DNA from: Desulfocapsa sp.
GTDB lineage: Bacteria; Desulfobacterota; Desulfobulbia; Desulfobulbales; Desulfocapsaceae
Assembly (NCBI GenBank): GCA_030145625.1
Contig: JAQYVF010000025.1
Span: 1-55,081, forward strand
Direction of reading: 5' to 3'
DNA: 55,081 nt
Shown here piece after piece: positions 16,253 to 25,152 of the stretch. The notes under the pieces are model-generated. The model did not search any database. It was not told the DNA's origin and saw only the letters and a program-made list of their open reading frames with translations. How positions within the stretch are numbered: position 1 is the stretch's first letter; every line of letters starts with the position of its first letter. The translations under genes were made by a program, and so were the position numbers.

Positions 16253-18190
16253 ATGACAACCTATATAACCACCCCCATCTACTATGTGAATGCAGAGCCG
16301 CATCTTGGCCATGCTTATACAACCATTGTTGCTGATACCTATTCTCGTTTTCGACGTCTCCAGGGCGAGAAGGTGCGTTTCCAGACCGGAACCGATGAAC
16401 ACGGAGATAAAATTGCTGAGGCCGCAGCCCGAGAAGGGGTGAGTCCCAAGGAATATGTGGATCGAATCAGCGGGATGTTTAGAGATACCTGGCCCTTGTT
16501 GGGTGTTGCGCCGGATAATTTTATTCGTACGACCGATGCAAAACACATGTCCACGGTCCAGAAAATTCTCCAGCAAGTCTATGACCAGGGAGATATCTAT
16601 TTTGATGAGTACTCCGGACTCTACTGCAAAGGGTGCGAACGCTTCCTGACCGAAAAGGAACTGGTGGACGGAAAATGTCCGGACCATCAGATTGCGCCTG
16701 CACAGATTGCCGAGCAGAACTATTTTTTCCGCATGTCGCGCTATCAGCAGCAGTTGATCGATCACATTCAGGCCAATCCCGAGTTTATTACTCCGGAGAG
16801 GTATCGAAATGAGGTCCTCTCTTTCCTCAGCGAGCCTCTGGAAGATCTCTGTATCTCTCGTCCTACATCCCGTCTCACCTGGGGGATTCCACTTCCCTTT
16901 GATGACTCCTTTGTTACCTATGTCTGGTTTGACGCTCTGATTAATTATCTTACCGGATTGGGGTATCCAGATGGTGAGGAATTTGAGAGCTACTGGGGGG
17001 TGGCTGAACATTTAATTGCCAAGGATATCTTAAAGCCCCACGCCATTTATTGGCCTACCATGATTCTTTCTCTGGGCTTGCCCCTGTATAAAAAACTCCA
17101 TGTTCACGGTTATTGGAATGTCGATGAAACCAAGATGTCTAAGAGTATCGGTAACGTTGTTCGCCCTGCTGAGCTGGTGGAAGAGTACGGGGTGGACTGC
17201 CTCCGTTATTTTACTTTGCGGGAGATGTCCTTTGGTCTAGATGCCTCCTTTAGCTCTGAGTCCATTGTGGCAAGAAAAAATTCAGATCTGGCCAATGATC
17301 TGGGTAATCTTTACAGCCGTTCCATGGCAATGCTTGTGAAATACACAGGCGGTGTTGTGCCAAATCCTGCTGCTGACCAGACGAGTGATACTGTTCTTGA
17401 AGAACTGGCCGGATCAGTTTTGCTCCGTTATCAGGAGGCCATGGAGAACTTCCAGTTTCACCGTGCCCTTCAGGCCATGTGGGAGTTGATCAGTCTGGCC
17501 AATAAGTATATCGTCACCAATGAACCCTGGGCTCTGGCCAAGGATCCCGGACAGGAAGGTCGGCTCCATGCTGTGCTCTATAATCTGGTTGAAGTCCTGC
17601 GCCTGCTCACTCTCCTTCTCCAGCCTGTTATGCCCGGGACCTGTGCGAAGATGGCTACCGGCTTAGGCCTGGAGGGCGACAGCCCGCTGGTGAACAGTTT
17701 GGAGATTGGCGGGGGCTGGGGACTTCTGCCGGTTGGGACTGAGCTACAGAAGATTGATGCCCTCTTTCCCCGGGTTGAACAAAAGAAGGTGAAACAGCCT
17801 GTCCAGAAAGTATCGGGGAAGAAGAAAAAAGAAAAAGTAAAAGCGGAACCCCTTGCAGGGATAATCACCTTTGATCAATTCAAGGCAGTGGAATTGCGGG
17901 TGGCGGAAATTGTGGCCGCCGAGCCGGTGAAAAAATCGGATCGATTGCTCAAGCTCACGGTCAAGGCCCCCGAAGAGCGGGTCATTGTCGCAGGAATTGC
18001 AGAATATTATCGCCCGGAGGAAATCGTTGGCATGCTGGTCCTGATCGTGGCCAACCTCGAACCGGTTCGCCTGATGGGTGTTGAGTCTCAGGGTATGGTT
18101 CTAGCAGCGAAGATGGAAGAGGAGGGCAAGAGTCGTCTGGTCCTTTCCACAGTAAGCGGCCCTGTGGTACCAGGCTCCCGTGTGGCCTGA
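16253..18190 (+). CDS. metG: Methionyl-tRNA synthetase
   Basis: A 645-residue class I synthetase that charges tRNA-Met. It has the HIGH-like motif PHLGHAY at the N-terminus and the KMSKS motif in TKMSKSIGN near residue 300. A zinc knuckle is suggested by CKGCERF and KCPDH. The anticodon-binding helical domain follows, then a Lys-rich linker (KKKEKVK near residue 525) and a C-terminal EMAP/Trbp111-type tRNA-binding domain from about residue 535 (TFDQFKAVELRVAEI). That appended domain makes the enzyme dimerise and bind tRNA more tightly. It is 55 bp downstream of ricT. Confidence 0.97.
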   Translation: MTTYITTPIYYVNAEPHLGHAYTTIVADTYSRFRRLQGEKVRFQTGTDEHGDKIAEAAAREGVSPKEYVDRISGMFRDTWPLLGVAPDNFIRTTDAKHMSTVQKILQQVYDQGDIYFDEYSGLYCKGCERFLTEKELVDGKCPDHQIAPAQIAEQNYFFRMSRYQQQLIDHIQANPEFITPERYRNEVLSFLSEPLEDLCISRPTSRLTWGIPLPFDDSFVTYVWFDALINYLTGLGYPDGEEFESYWGVAEHLIAKDILKPHAIYWPTMILSLGLPLYKKLHVHGYWNVDETKMSKSIGNVVRPAELVEEYGVDCLRYFTLREMSFGLDASFSSESIVARKNSDLANDLGNLYSRSMAMLVKYTGGVVPNPAADQTSDTVLEELAGSVLLRYQEAMENFQFHRALQAMWELISLANKYIVTNEPWALAKDPGQEGRLHAVLYNLVEVLRLLTLLLQPVMPGTCAKMATGLGLEGDSPLVNSLEIGGGWGLLPVGTELQKIDALFPRVEQKKVKQPVQKVSGKKKKEKVKAEPLAGIITFDQFKAVELRVAEIVAAEPVKKSDRLLKLTVKAPEERVIVAGIAEYYRPEEIVGMLVLIVANLEPVRLMGVESQGMVLAAKMEEEGKSRLVLSTVSGPVVPGSRVA

Positions 18191-18238
18191 AATTGATGAA
18201 AAGTTTTTTCGACACCCAAAAAAAGATGGAGTATTTAA

Positions 18239-18538
18239 ATGTTTGTTGTAAATAATTTTATGATGGCCATTGCGCAGCTGATTGATTTTCTGCTTACGGC
18301 CTACATGTGGATCATCATCGGTCGGGCTGTGATATCCTGGGTCAATGCAGATCCACATAATCCCATAGTTCGTTTTCTCTATGAGGCCACTGAACCATTA
18401 CTTAGCCGTATCAGACGGATGTTGCCGTTGAGTATGGGAGGGATTGATTTTTCGCCGATGATCCTGATTATGGCGATTATGTTTCTTCAGAGTTTTCTTG
18501 TCCCCACCCTGAAACAGTTGGCTGTGGGAATGGGATAA
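18239..18538 (+). CDS. YggT family membrane protein
   Basis: A 99-residue protein with two hydrophobic helices (about 8-30 and 72-90). The conserved YggT core is clear: the segment IIGRAVISWVNADPHNP, then a short amphipathic stretch ending PLLSRIRRMLP, and the second helix after GGIDFSPM. Such proteins occur next to divIVA/sepF-type genes and have been linked to cell division or osmotic shock resistance; the molecular role is unknown. Here divIVA and yggU follow directly, which is the classic order. Confidence 0.88.
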   Translation: MFVVNNFMMAIAQLIDFLLTAYMWIIIGRAVISWVNADPHNPIVRFLYEATEPLLSRIRRMLPLSMGGIDFSPMILIMAIMFLQSFLVPTLKQLAVGMG

Positions 18539-18595
18539 GCCCGGCCCAAGGCTGATCCGGCAAGTATCTGTCCATTGAAAAAGGAAGTGTCTCTT

Positions 18596-19600
18596 ATGTC
18601 TATTACTCCGCAGCTTATCAAGGACCAGGAATTTCAAGTCAAGTTCAGGGGCTTTGACCCCATTGAAGTGAGAGATTATCTGCAGACCATTGCCGATGAA
18701 TTTTTTGATCTGCAGGAACAGTATAAAGAACACCTTGAAGAGCTGGAGGGCTTGCGTCAGGAGAAGGACACTTTTGAGACCTATAACAGTTCCCTTGAAA
18801 CTGATATGCAGTTTACCCGGAAGATCTCAGAGGAGCTGAAGGATGGTTGTGCTCTGAAGGAAGAGAAAATTAAGGAGCTGACAAAAGAGATTGATGAGCT
18901 CCATCTCCGCATTGGTGATATCGAACAGGAAAAAGCGGAACAGGAAGAAGAGGTTAGTGCTGCTGAGGCCAGAATAAAAGAGGCGGAAGAGGCCTTGAAA
19001 GTCGTGAGTGAGGAGAAGGAAGGGCTGGGCCGCAAGGTAGAGTCGCTGAAGGAACAGAATGATGATCTAAGAAAGGAAGAGGTCGATTTTAAGTCTACCC
19101 TGGCCTCAGCACAGCGTTTTGCAGAGGACCTGAAAGAAAAGAGCCGAGTAGAGGCTGCGGAAATGATTGCAGCGGCGCATGCTGAGATCAATAAGGTCCG
19201 AGATGATGCGCAGGCCGAATTGGAACGTTTGCCCCGGGAGATTGATGCTCTTCTGAAAAAGAGGGGAGAGGTCAAAGGGGAGCTGAAGGGGATACTTGAG
19301 ACCTATCTGGAAACCCTTGATGTCTTTTACCCGGAAGAGAAAGAAGAGCAGGCCACTGAGATAGAATATGACACTGAACTTTTTCAGAAGGTGGCGATCG
19401 GAGAGGATGGCCTTTTGAATCCGGAAGACTTGGAGAAGGTTGAGATGGGTTTGGAAACGCCCCTTTCTTCAGAGTCGGTGGATGAAGAGTCCTTGGCCTC
19501 TTTACTTGGCGATAATCGAGAGGAGGGTGAAGATATTGATCTCAAACAAATGTTTAGCTTGGATTTAAAAGAAGAGGATGACGAAAAAAGATCTTCTTGA
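18596..19600 (+). CDS. divIVA: DivIVA-domain coiled-coil protein
   Basis: A 334-residue protein. The N-terminal DivIVA signature (PQLIKDQEFQVKFRGFDP and VRDYLQTIADEF) targets membrane curvature at poles or septa. It is followed by a long Glu/Lys-rich coiled coil to about residue 200, a second helical block (ELERLPREIDALLKKRGE) resembling the DivIVA tail, and a very acidic C-terminal part. I use ATG 18596, which has AAGGAAG 8 bp upstream; a TTG at 18575 would add residues before the domain. The acidic tail is longer than in Firmicutes DivIVA. It overlaps yggU by 23 bp. Confidence 0.85.
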   Translation: MSITPQLIKDQEFQVKFRGFDPIEVRDYLQTIADEFFDLQEQYKEHLEELEGLRQEKDTFETYNSSLETDMQFTRKISEELKDGCALKEEKIKELTKEIDELHLRIGDIEQEKAEQEEEVSAAEARIKEAEEALKVVSEEKEGLGRKVESLKEQNDDLRKEEVDFKSTLASAQRFAEDLKEKSRVEAAEMIAAAHAEINKVRDDAQAELERLPREIDALLKKRGEVKGELKGILETYLETLDVFYPEEKEEQATEIEYDTELFQKVAIGEDGLLNPEDLEKVEMGLETPLSSESVDEESLASLLGDNREEGEDIDLKQMFSLDLKEEDDEKRSS

Positions 19601-19904
19601 GATGTCCTTTCTTTCCATGCAGAAAGATGGCAGGGTCCTTCTTGATCTGTATGTGCAACCCAGGTCTTCCCGCAATGGCCTGGTTGGAATTCATGATAAT
19701 TCAGTAAAACTGGCAATTACGGCTCCACCAGTAGATGGAAAGGCCAATGCTGCTGTGGTCAATTTCCTTGCTTCTTTCCTTGGATTGAAAAAAAAAGATA
19801 TAGAAATTAAGCATGGCCTCAATTCCAGGAACAAGGGAGTCCTGATTGGTGTGTTAGATGGCGAGGAGATCAGAATGCGGATTCTTGCTGCTCTTTCTAC
19901 CTGA
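19578..19904 (+). CDS. YggU/DUF167 family protein
   Basis: A 108-residue protein (100 if the ATG at 19602 is used). It carries the whole DUF167 core: VQPRSSRNGLVG, ITAPPVDGKANAAVVNFLA and GLNSRNKGVLI. The fold is small and basic and is suspected to bind nucleic acid, but no function is proven. The gene overlaps the end of divIVA, with the yggT-divIVA-yggU order conserved in many genomes. Choice of start is uncertain because neither ATG has a clean ribosome-binding site. Confidence 0.85.
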   Translation: MTKKDLLEMSFLSMQKDGRVLLDLYVQPRSSRNGLVGIHDNSVKLAITAPPVDGKANAAVVNFLASFLGLKKKDIEIKHGLNSRNKGVLIGVLDGEEIRMRILAALST

Positions 19905-19936
19905 ACTCTTATGAAATGCGCTCAAAGGAGATGTTT

Positions 19937-20638
19937 ATGGTAAAATATGTTGTTGGTAACTGGAAGTGTAACAAGGGGCGGGAAGCGGCAAGGGAATGGT
20001 TTGCAGAGTTTGCCGGACTGTATCGTCCTGTTGATGGCCTGGAGGTTATTGTTGCTCCTTCTCTTATCTGTCTCCTGCCTCTCTGTGAGTATGTCCAGGC
20101 CCTTCAGCTTGAAAATGTCTCCTTGGCAGCGCAGGATGTATCTCCTTTCCCAAAAGGTTCTTATACCGGAGCTGTGGCAGCCGATATGCTCAAGGATCTG
20201 GTGGATTATGTTATTATCGGGCACTCTGAACGAAGAAGATATTTTCACGAAACATCTACAGACACTGCCAACAAGATGGCAGAGTCTGTAGATGTTGGCT
20301 TAAAGCCCATTGTCTGTATTGATCAGCCATATGCCATGTCTCAGCTGACGGCTTTAAACGATATTGACTGTGATGAAATGATCATCGCCTATGGTCCGGT
20401 GGAAGGAACCATGTCCAGGATTCCCGAGGAGCCGCAACGAGTGGCAGAGGCGGCCGGGTTTATCCGTCAGGTACAACCGAAAAGGCCAGTGATTTATGGT
20501 GGTTCTCTCTTCCCGGACAATGCCGAGGGCTATGTCGCCCTGCCCCAGCTTTCCGGACTTTTTGTCGGCGAGTCCAGTCTGGATGTAAAATCTTTTGTGG
20601 ATATCTGCAATAAGGTGGGAGATTCCCTGAAGAGCTAG
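19937..20638 (+). CDS. Triosephosphate isomerase homologue lacking the catalytic Glu
   Basis: A 233-residue TIM-barrel protein clearly homologous to TpiA: GNWKCNKG (Lys10), IIGHSERRRYF (electrophilic His96) and YGGSLFPDNAEGYV near the C-terminus. The segment that should read AYEPVWAIGTGK instead reads AYGPVEGTMSRIP, so the general-base Glu is Gly153 and the flexible loop 6 is replaced. The usual VCIGE is VCIDQ, and the phosphate-binding VGGAS is VGESS. The codon is GGT, two changes from any Glu codon. Unless Glu156 substitutes, the normal isomerase reaction should fail. ATG 19937 is chosen because AAGGAG lies 6 bp upstream. It may be a repurposed paralogue; whether a normal tpiA exists elsewhere is not visible. 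Confidence 0.8.
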   Translation: MVKYVVGNWKCNKGREAAREWFAEFAGLYRPVDGLEVIVAPSLICLLPLCEYVQALQLENVSLAAQDVSPFPKGSYTGAVAADMLKDLVDYVIIGHSERRRYFHETSTDTANKMAESVDVGLKPIVCIDQPYAMSQLTALNDIDCDEMIIAYGPVEGTMSRIPEEPQRVAEAAGFIRQVQPKRPVIYGGSLFPDNAEGYVALPQLSGLFVGESSLDVKSFVDICNKVGDSLKS

Positions 20639-20661
20639 CTTGAGAATACCTTTGGGGGAGT

Positions 20662-22356
20662 CTACTTCTTTTTCTTTTTTGGCAGGAGAAAAGAGGCCAC
20701 AAAACCGGCAGAATAGATTCCTGCCCCGATCAGTCCTATGATTCCCAATATCCCGAGAAAGCCGGATTTTTTGGAGAGGGAATCTGCAAGGATGAGAATG
20801 GATGACGCAACAATCAGGGCGGAAGTGAGCATTGATATACCCATTACCTTGCTGGAGAGTTCCACTTTGTCGGCCAGATGTTCGAATCGTCGCATCTCCA
20901 GATTCAGGGTGAAGCGGCCATGTCGTATCTGGTCCAGGATACGTTGTACGTCCGTTGGCAGATTTTCCAGGAGTTCAGCATATTCGTTCATGGTTTTTTG
21001 CATGCGTTGCCGCATGGCGGTGAAACCATATCTGTTAATGACCACTTCCTGAATCTGAGGCTCAACATGGGCCAGGACATTGAAAGTCGGATCGAACTGT
21101 TCCGCCACTCCTTCTATGGTGGTTAACGCCTTGGTGAGAAAGAGCAGGTCACTGGGGCAGAGAATGTGGTAACGCTGGAGCATGGAAAAGAAGTCGGAAA
21201 GGAGTTTGCTGATATCCAGTTGTTTGAGATCCGCATCTTCAAAGGTGGATGTCATTTGCTGCAGTTCCAGGCGAAAATTCCTTTTGTCAGTGATGGCCGG
21301 ATCTACATCGGTGAGTTCGATAACCACTCGACAGAGTTTGTCGATATCTCCCTGGATAACACCAGCAACGAGATCGATGAGTTGTTCTGCTGTTTTTTTA
21401 TCCAGATGTCCTGTCATACCGCAATCGATAAAACAGAGTTTCTGCTCCGGCAGGAGAAAGATGTTGCCCGGATGGGGATCGGCGTGAAAGAACCCGAAGC
21501 GAAGGCATTGTTTGAAAACAGCATCAGTGCCATTTGCCACAATTTTTCGCCGTTCCTCGGCGCGGAGCTCCTCTGGATTGACTGTTGACAGGAGCCGTCC
21601 TTGAATTTCTTCAAGGGTCAGGATATTGCGGGTGGAAGAGTCTCTATAGACCTTCGGGAAGCTTATGTTTGGATCGTCTTCAAAGTATCGGCGGAGTTTA
21701 TTGGTCGCATGTGCCTCCTGGATCAAGTTCATTTCTTTGAAAATTTCCCTTGAGAATTCAGTGGATACTGCGATAGGACTGTAGCCAAGATTGGAAAAGT
21801 AAGACTCGACAAGCTGGGCCATTCCTTCGAGCAGTGCCATATCTTCTTCTACAAGTTGTCGTATTCCGGGACGCAAGACCTTGATTACCACTCGGCTTCC
21901 GTCTGTCAGTCGTGCCCGGTGTACCTGGGCCATTGAGGCAGCAGCAAGGGGAATCTCATCTATGGAAGAAAAAAGGAGGTCCAGGCGACCTGGGAATTCG
22001 TCGGCCAGGACCTTCTCTATCTCGCTAAAGGGGACCTGGCCACAATTGTCCTGAAGCTGTTTGAATTCTTCCGCCCATTCTTGTGGAATGAGATCAGGTC
22101 GGGTGGCCAGGATCTGGCCGAGTTTGATAAAGGTGGGACCCAGTTCTTCCAAGACCATGCGCAGACGAACAGGTCGGGAAAGCTTGTTGGTCTCTTGCTC
22201 ACTGTCTCCATCGTTATTCCCTTTTTTGCTGCTGGAAAAAGCATCCAGCCCCATATCAACGATCACTTCTCGAAAACCGAATCTGGAAAGGACCTTGATG
22301 ATCTCCGTCAACCTCTTGGTGCTGCGAATGGTCTTTTTGATATTGGTGATCTTCAT
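20662..22356 (-). CDS. ubiB: UbiB/ABC1-family atypical kinase
   Basis: A 564-residue ABC1/AarF/UbiB protein. The N-terminal KxGQ-type segment is LGPTFIKLGQILATRPDL. An Ala-rich nucleotide loop (PLAAASMAQVHRARL) is followed by the Lys of VVIKVLRPG, then FHADPHPGNIF and the metal-binding FIDCGMTG. Two C-terminal transmembrane helices (about 495-550) end in a KKKKK tail. The family supports quinone (ubiquinone or menaquinone) biosynthesis through ATPase activity at the membrane. It is the last gene of the minus-strand group behind the HDOD and GGDEF-like genes, with an 87 bp gap, so co-transcription is possible but not certain. Confidence 0.9.
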   Translation of the reverse strand: MKITNIKKTIRSTKRLTEIIKVLSRFGFREVIVDMGLDAFSSSKKGNNDGDSEQETNKLSRPVRLRMVLEELGPTFIKLGQILATRPDLIPQEWAEEFKQLQDNCGQVPFSEIEKVLADEFPGRLDLLFSSIDEIPLAAASMAQVHRARLTDGSRVVIKVLRPGIRQLVEEDMALLEGMAQLVESYFSNLGYSPIAVSTEFSREIFKEMNLIQEAHATNKLRRYFEDDPNISFPKVYRDSSTRNILTLEEIQGRLLSTVNPEELRAEERRKIVANGTDAVFKQCLRFGFFHADPHPGNIFLLPEQKLCFIDCGMTGHLDKKTAEQLIDLVAGVIQGDIDKLCRVVIELTDVDPAITDKRNFRLELQQMTSTFEDADLKQLDISKLLSDFFSMLQRYHILCPSDLLFLTKALTTIEGVAEQFDPTFNVLAHVEPQIQEVVINRYGFTAMRQRMQKTMNEYAELLENLPTDVQRILDQIRHGRFTLNLEMRRFEHLADKVELSSKVMGISMLTSALIVASSILILADSLSKKSGFLGILGIIGLIGAGIYSAGFVASFLLPKKKKK

Positions 22357-22443
22357 TGGTGATAAAGGGGTGAAGCAAAGAGATGAGAGGTGAAGATATC
22401 GAGTACGTTCTGCAGGAAATGTATGAGAGAGCTTCCTGCAACA

Positions 22444-23328
22444 TTAAGAAAGCATCTGCAGAATTCCTCCGTCTTTTTCAAGGCTTGTTTGCAGTTTTTC
22501 CATCCATTCTTCCAGGTGTTCTTCTTCAATAACTAGGCTATGCCTCTCCCAGAGGGATTTCGTTTCGGGGAGCAGGGTGGAAATTTGAGAGAGCAAGCTA
22601 TCACTGGATTTGATAGCATCTTCATGAAACAGGATAGAAAGGATGTCGCTGAGCTGAACGATGAGGGCATAGAGTGAGTGGGCACCGTCATTTTGAGGAT
22701 GGTGATGAAAGCCCACCGAGTCGAGGAGGCGTTCCGGAAACAGCCAGCGCGTAAGGAGGCGAAATCCGACCTGCTCATGGTTGATATTAAAGGTTTTACT
22801 TTCTGCTCGATGACACTTGACTTGATGAATGCCGGTGAGTTCCAGTATGGGGAGGTATTCCCCTGGCAAGGCCATTAAAATGACTAGTTTGCCTATGTCG
22901 TGGATGAGGCCGGCAATAAAGAGTTCGCTTGGAGAGCAGCCCAGATCTTCGGCAATGATCTTGGCGGCCAGTGCACAGGAGAAGGAGTGGTCCCAAAAAG
23001 CGCTAATTGTCTCTTTGCTTTCCGGGCCTATCTTTTGAAAGGAGTTGAATACGGCTTTTCCCAAGACGATATTGTGCACCTCATTAAAGCCAAGGACGGT
23101 GACTGCCTTGTCAAGAGTGGCAACCTCCCTGGGCATTCCGAAGAAGGCGGAATTGGCGATTTTGAGGATGGTGGCACACATGGACTGGTCAGGAAGGATG
23201 GCTTCCATCAGATCATTAGCAGAACTTTCAGGATCTGCGGTTACTGCCAGAACCTTGGAGACAGTTGCCGGTAGAGAGGGGAGAGAATCCACTTGATTAA
23301 AAACTTGGGTTATATACTGGTTTTGCAT
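22444..23328 (-). CDS. HDOD-domain signalling protein
   Basis: A 294-residue protein made almost entirely of one HDOD domain, a non-catalytic relative of HD phosphohydrolases. The N-terminal SLPSLPATVSKVLAV and the LKIANSAFFGMP segment are typical, and the HD-like core reads AGLIHDIGKLVIL. HDOD proteins act in signal relay and often occur beside c-di-GMP proteins. The gene starts 7 bp after the stop of the degenerate GGDEF/HD-GYP gene, so the two are surely co-transcribed and may work together. Because HDIGK is kept, some metal binding is possible, unlike many HDOD proteins. Confidence 0.88.
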   Translation of the reverse strand: MQNQYITQVFNQVDSLPSLPATVSKVLAVTADPESSANDLMEAILPDQSMCATILKIANSAFFGMPREVATLDKAVTVLGFNEVHNIVLGKAVFNSFQKIGPESKETISAFWDHSFSCALAAKIIAEDLGCSPSELFIAGLIHDIGKLVILMALPGEYLPILELTGIHQVKCHRAESKTFNINHEQVGFRLLTRWLFPERLLDSVGFHHHPQNDGAHSLYALIVQLSDILSILFHEDAIKSSDSLLSQISTLLPETKSLWERHSLVIEEEHLEEWMEKLQTSLEKDGGILQMLS

Positions 23329-23335
23329 GAATAGT

Positions 23336-24994
23336 TTATCCTAAGGTATTGAGGATCCTGTCTCTGGTTTCAGTAAGGAGATGATTCTCCAGGGACAGGA
23401 AGTCTTCCTGCTCAAGGATATCGAGTAAAAGTAAGACAAGTTGTGGGTCCCACTGTTTGCCTGCGCCCTGTTCAAGCTCCTGCAGGACCTTTTTCGAGGC
23501 GAGACGTTTTCGGTAGGGCCTGTCTGTAATCATGGCGGCCAAGGCGTCGGCCAGGTTGAATGTCTTGGCACCAACCGGGATTTCATCACCGCTGAGTCCC
23601 TCAGGGTATCCTTTTCCATTATACCACTCGCGATGGCAGAGGAGAATTTGACGTTCCTGGGAAAAATAGTCGAAGAGTTGAGTCAATTCAACAAATTTGT
23701 AAGGAAGGTCTTCGATGGTTTTCAATTCAGCAGGGTTCAGGGTGCCAGCCTTGTTGACGAGGTCTTTGTGGAGCAGGTAGCGGAAACAGACGGAAAGGGT
23801 CAGTGAATTCTTCAGGGTTTGCTTGATTGACTCGGTGAAATTGAGGCGCTGGCTGAAAAGCTCAAGGATATGTTCTGCCTTACGGATATGTTCTTTGTCA
23901 TTTGCGCTGCCGATGTTACGCGCCAGCAATTCAATGGAGGCAAGGGAACTGTTTCGTGTCTTTTCCATCATCCTGTTCAGGGTTTCCTGGAGGATGGTGA
24001 GGCTGTCAAGGGGTTCTGATGACTCTTGTTTGAGGAATACCTGGCACCTGTTTCTCCCTTCGGACTTGGCTTGGTACATGGCTCTGTCGGCCATGTGAAT
24101 GAGTTGATCAGGCGTTTCAGGATGGGACTCCTGAAGGGAGGCAATGCCGATGGAAATGGTTACGTGTTTGCTGATCTGACCGTTGTCGAATTTTTTGGTT
24201 TCACAACTCTGTCTGAGCTTATCCGCCACCAGGCAGCTGTAATTGATATCAGACTGAGGAAGAAGGACGATGAAATTTCCACCCCCAAATCGAAAACAGA
24301 TGTCCTTGTCGCGAGTCGTGCTGGTGAGTCTGGCTGCCATTTCGTTAAGGACAAAATCGCCATAGAGTTGGCTGGAGGTCTTGTTGATTTCATTGAAGTG
24401 ATCAATGTCGAGGAGAAGGAGTGAGATGTCTGTGCTGTGGTGCTTGGCCCGCTCGAATTCCTGCTGCAGTACTTCGGAGAGATGTTTTCGGTTGTAGAGA
24501 CCTGTGAGACCGTCACGTTCGGCCAGGATGTCAAGATAATGTTGGTGAGAAATCAGTGCCTGCTCGGCATTGTTGATTTTTTCTGTCAGGCTTTTGACCT
24601 GTTTTTGACACTTCTTAAGTTCTTTGCTGACCTTGTTCAGTTTGAGGAAAAGTTGAAGTTTTAGTCGAAGCTCTGCACTGGTAACAGAGGGAGTGATGAC
24701 GTCGCAGGCCCATGGATGCTTGGCCAGTTGTTCCAGATATTTTTTTGCATGATCAGGCTGTGATATCAGGAGGAGCAAAGAGTGCTCGGGCAACAGGAGG
24801 TCAGGTAGGTTTGCAAAGAAGAGGCTGCTGTCGATAAGCACCATTTGGCAGCTATATTCTTTAGAGAGTGTGGAAACTCCTTTGCAGGAGTCGGCATGGA
24901 GGATGCTCAACTCTGCTACAGCGGCGGTCACTCGTGCTTCAAGGGATTGTGCTTCCTCGGAGCGTGGATGAGCTATGATGATGGTTTCACGCAT
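23336..24994 (-). CDS. Degenerate GGDEF/HD-GYP two-domain protein
   Basis: A 552-residue protein from the ATG at 24994 (a TTG at 25009 is also in frame). The N-terminal 120 residues resemble a receiver-like fold without a clear phospho-acceptor. A coiled coil (about 120-155) leads to a GGDEF domain starting at RDGLTGLYNRK. The active-site motif reads GGGNF (237-241), so the catalytic acidic residues are lost, whereas the inhibitory-site motif RDKD (228-231) is intact. The C-terminal part resembles HD-GYP: HREWYNGKGYPEGL (454-467) and ALAAMITDRPYRKRL remain, but the first HD pair is missing (RYLLHKDLVNK). It is more likely a c-di-GMP sensor or scaffold than an enzyme. It precedes the HDOD gene. 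Confidence 0.82.
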   Translation of the reverse strand: MRETIIIAHPRSEEAQSLEARVTAAVAELSILHADSCKGVSTLSKEYSCQMVLIDSSLFFANLPDLLLPEHSLLLLISQPDHAKKYLEQLAKHPWACDVITPSVTSAELRLKLQLFLKLNKVSKELKKCQKQVKSLTEKINNAEQALISHQHYLDILAERDGLTGLYNRKHLSEVLQQEFERAKHHSTDISLLLLDIDHFNEINKTSSQLYGDFVLNEMAARLTSTTRDKDICFRFGGGNFIVLLPQSDINYSCLVADKLRQSCETKKFDNGQISKHVTISIGIASLQESHPETPDQLIHMADRAMYQAKSEGRNRCQVFLKQESSEPLDSLTILQETLNRMMEKTRNSSLASIELLARNIGSANDKEHIRKAEHILELFSQRLNFTESIKQTLKNSLTLSVCFRYLLHKDLVNKAGTLNPAELKTIEDLPYKFVELTQLFDYFSQERQILLCHREWYNGKGYPEGLSGDEIPVGAKTFNLADALAAMITDRPYRKRLASKKVLQELEQGAGKQWDPQLVLLLLDILEQEDFLSLENHLLTETRDRILNTLG

Positions 24995-25046
24995 ATGGAT
25001 TACTGACAATAAAGAATGACATAAGGGATGAATGCACTATATTGAC

Positions 25047-25076
25047 ATTATATTGTCTGATACTGGGAAAAAGCAA
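25047..25076 (-). promoter_or_regulatory. Sigma-70 promoter of the GGDEF-like/HDOD operon
   Basis: Read on the minus strand: -35 TTGCTT (25076-25071), an 18 bp spacer and a perfect -10 TATAAT (25052-25047). The expected start near 25040 leaves a leader of about 45 nt before ATG 24994. The -35 sequence equals that upstream of rpoD. Confidence 0.55.
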
Positions 25077-25103
25077 CTGTTATGTGATGGAAAGGTAGCT
25101 AAC

Positions 25104-25145
25104 AGCAAACAATCAGGTACGGTAGGGGGCATCTGATTGTTTGCT
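25104..25145. other. Perfect 13 bp inverted repeat next to the htpX stop
   Basis: AGCAAACAATCAG (25104-25116) pairs perfectly with CTGATTGTTTGCT (25133-25145), with a 16 bp loop. It begins 8 bp after the htpX stop on the minus strand. No T-tract follows on either strand, so it is not a classical terminator. It may stabilise the htpX mRNA 3' end or bind a regulator of the neighbouring promoter. Confidence 0.5.
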
Positions 25146-25152
25146 TCAGGTG

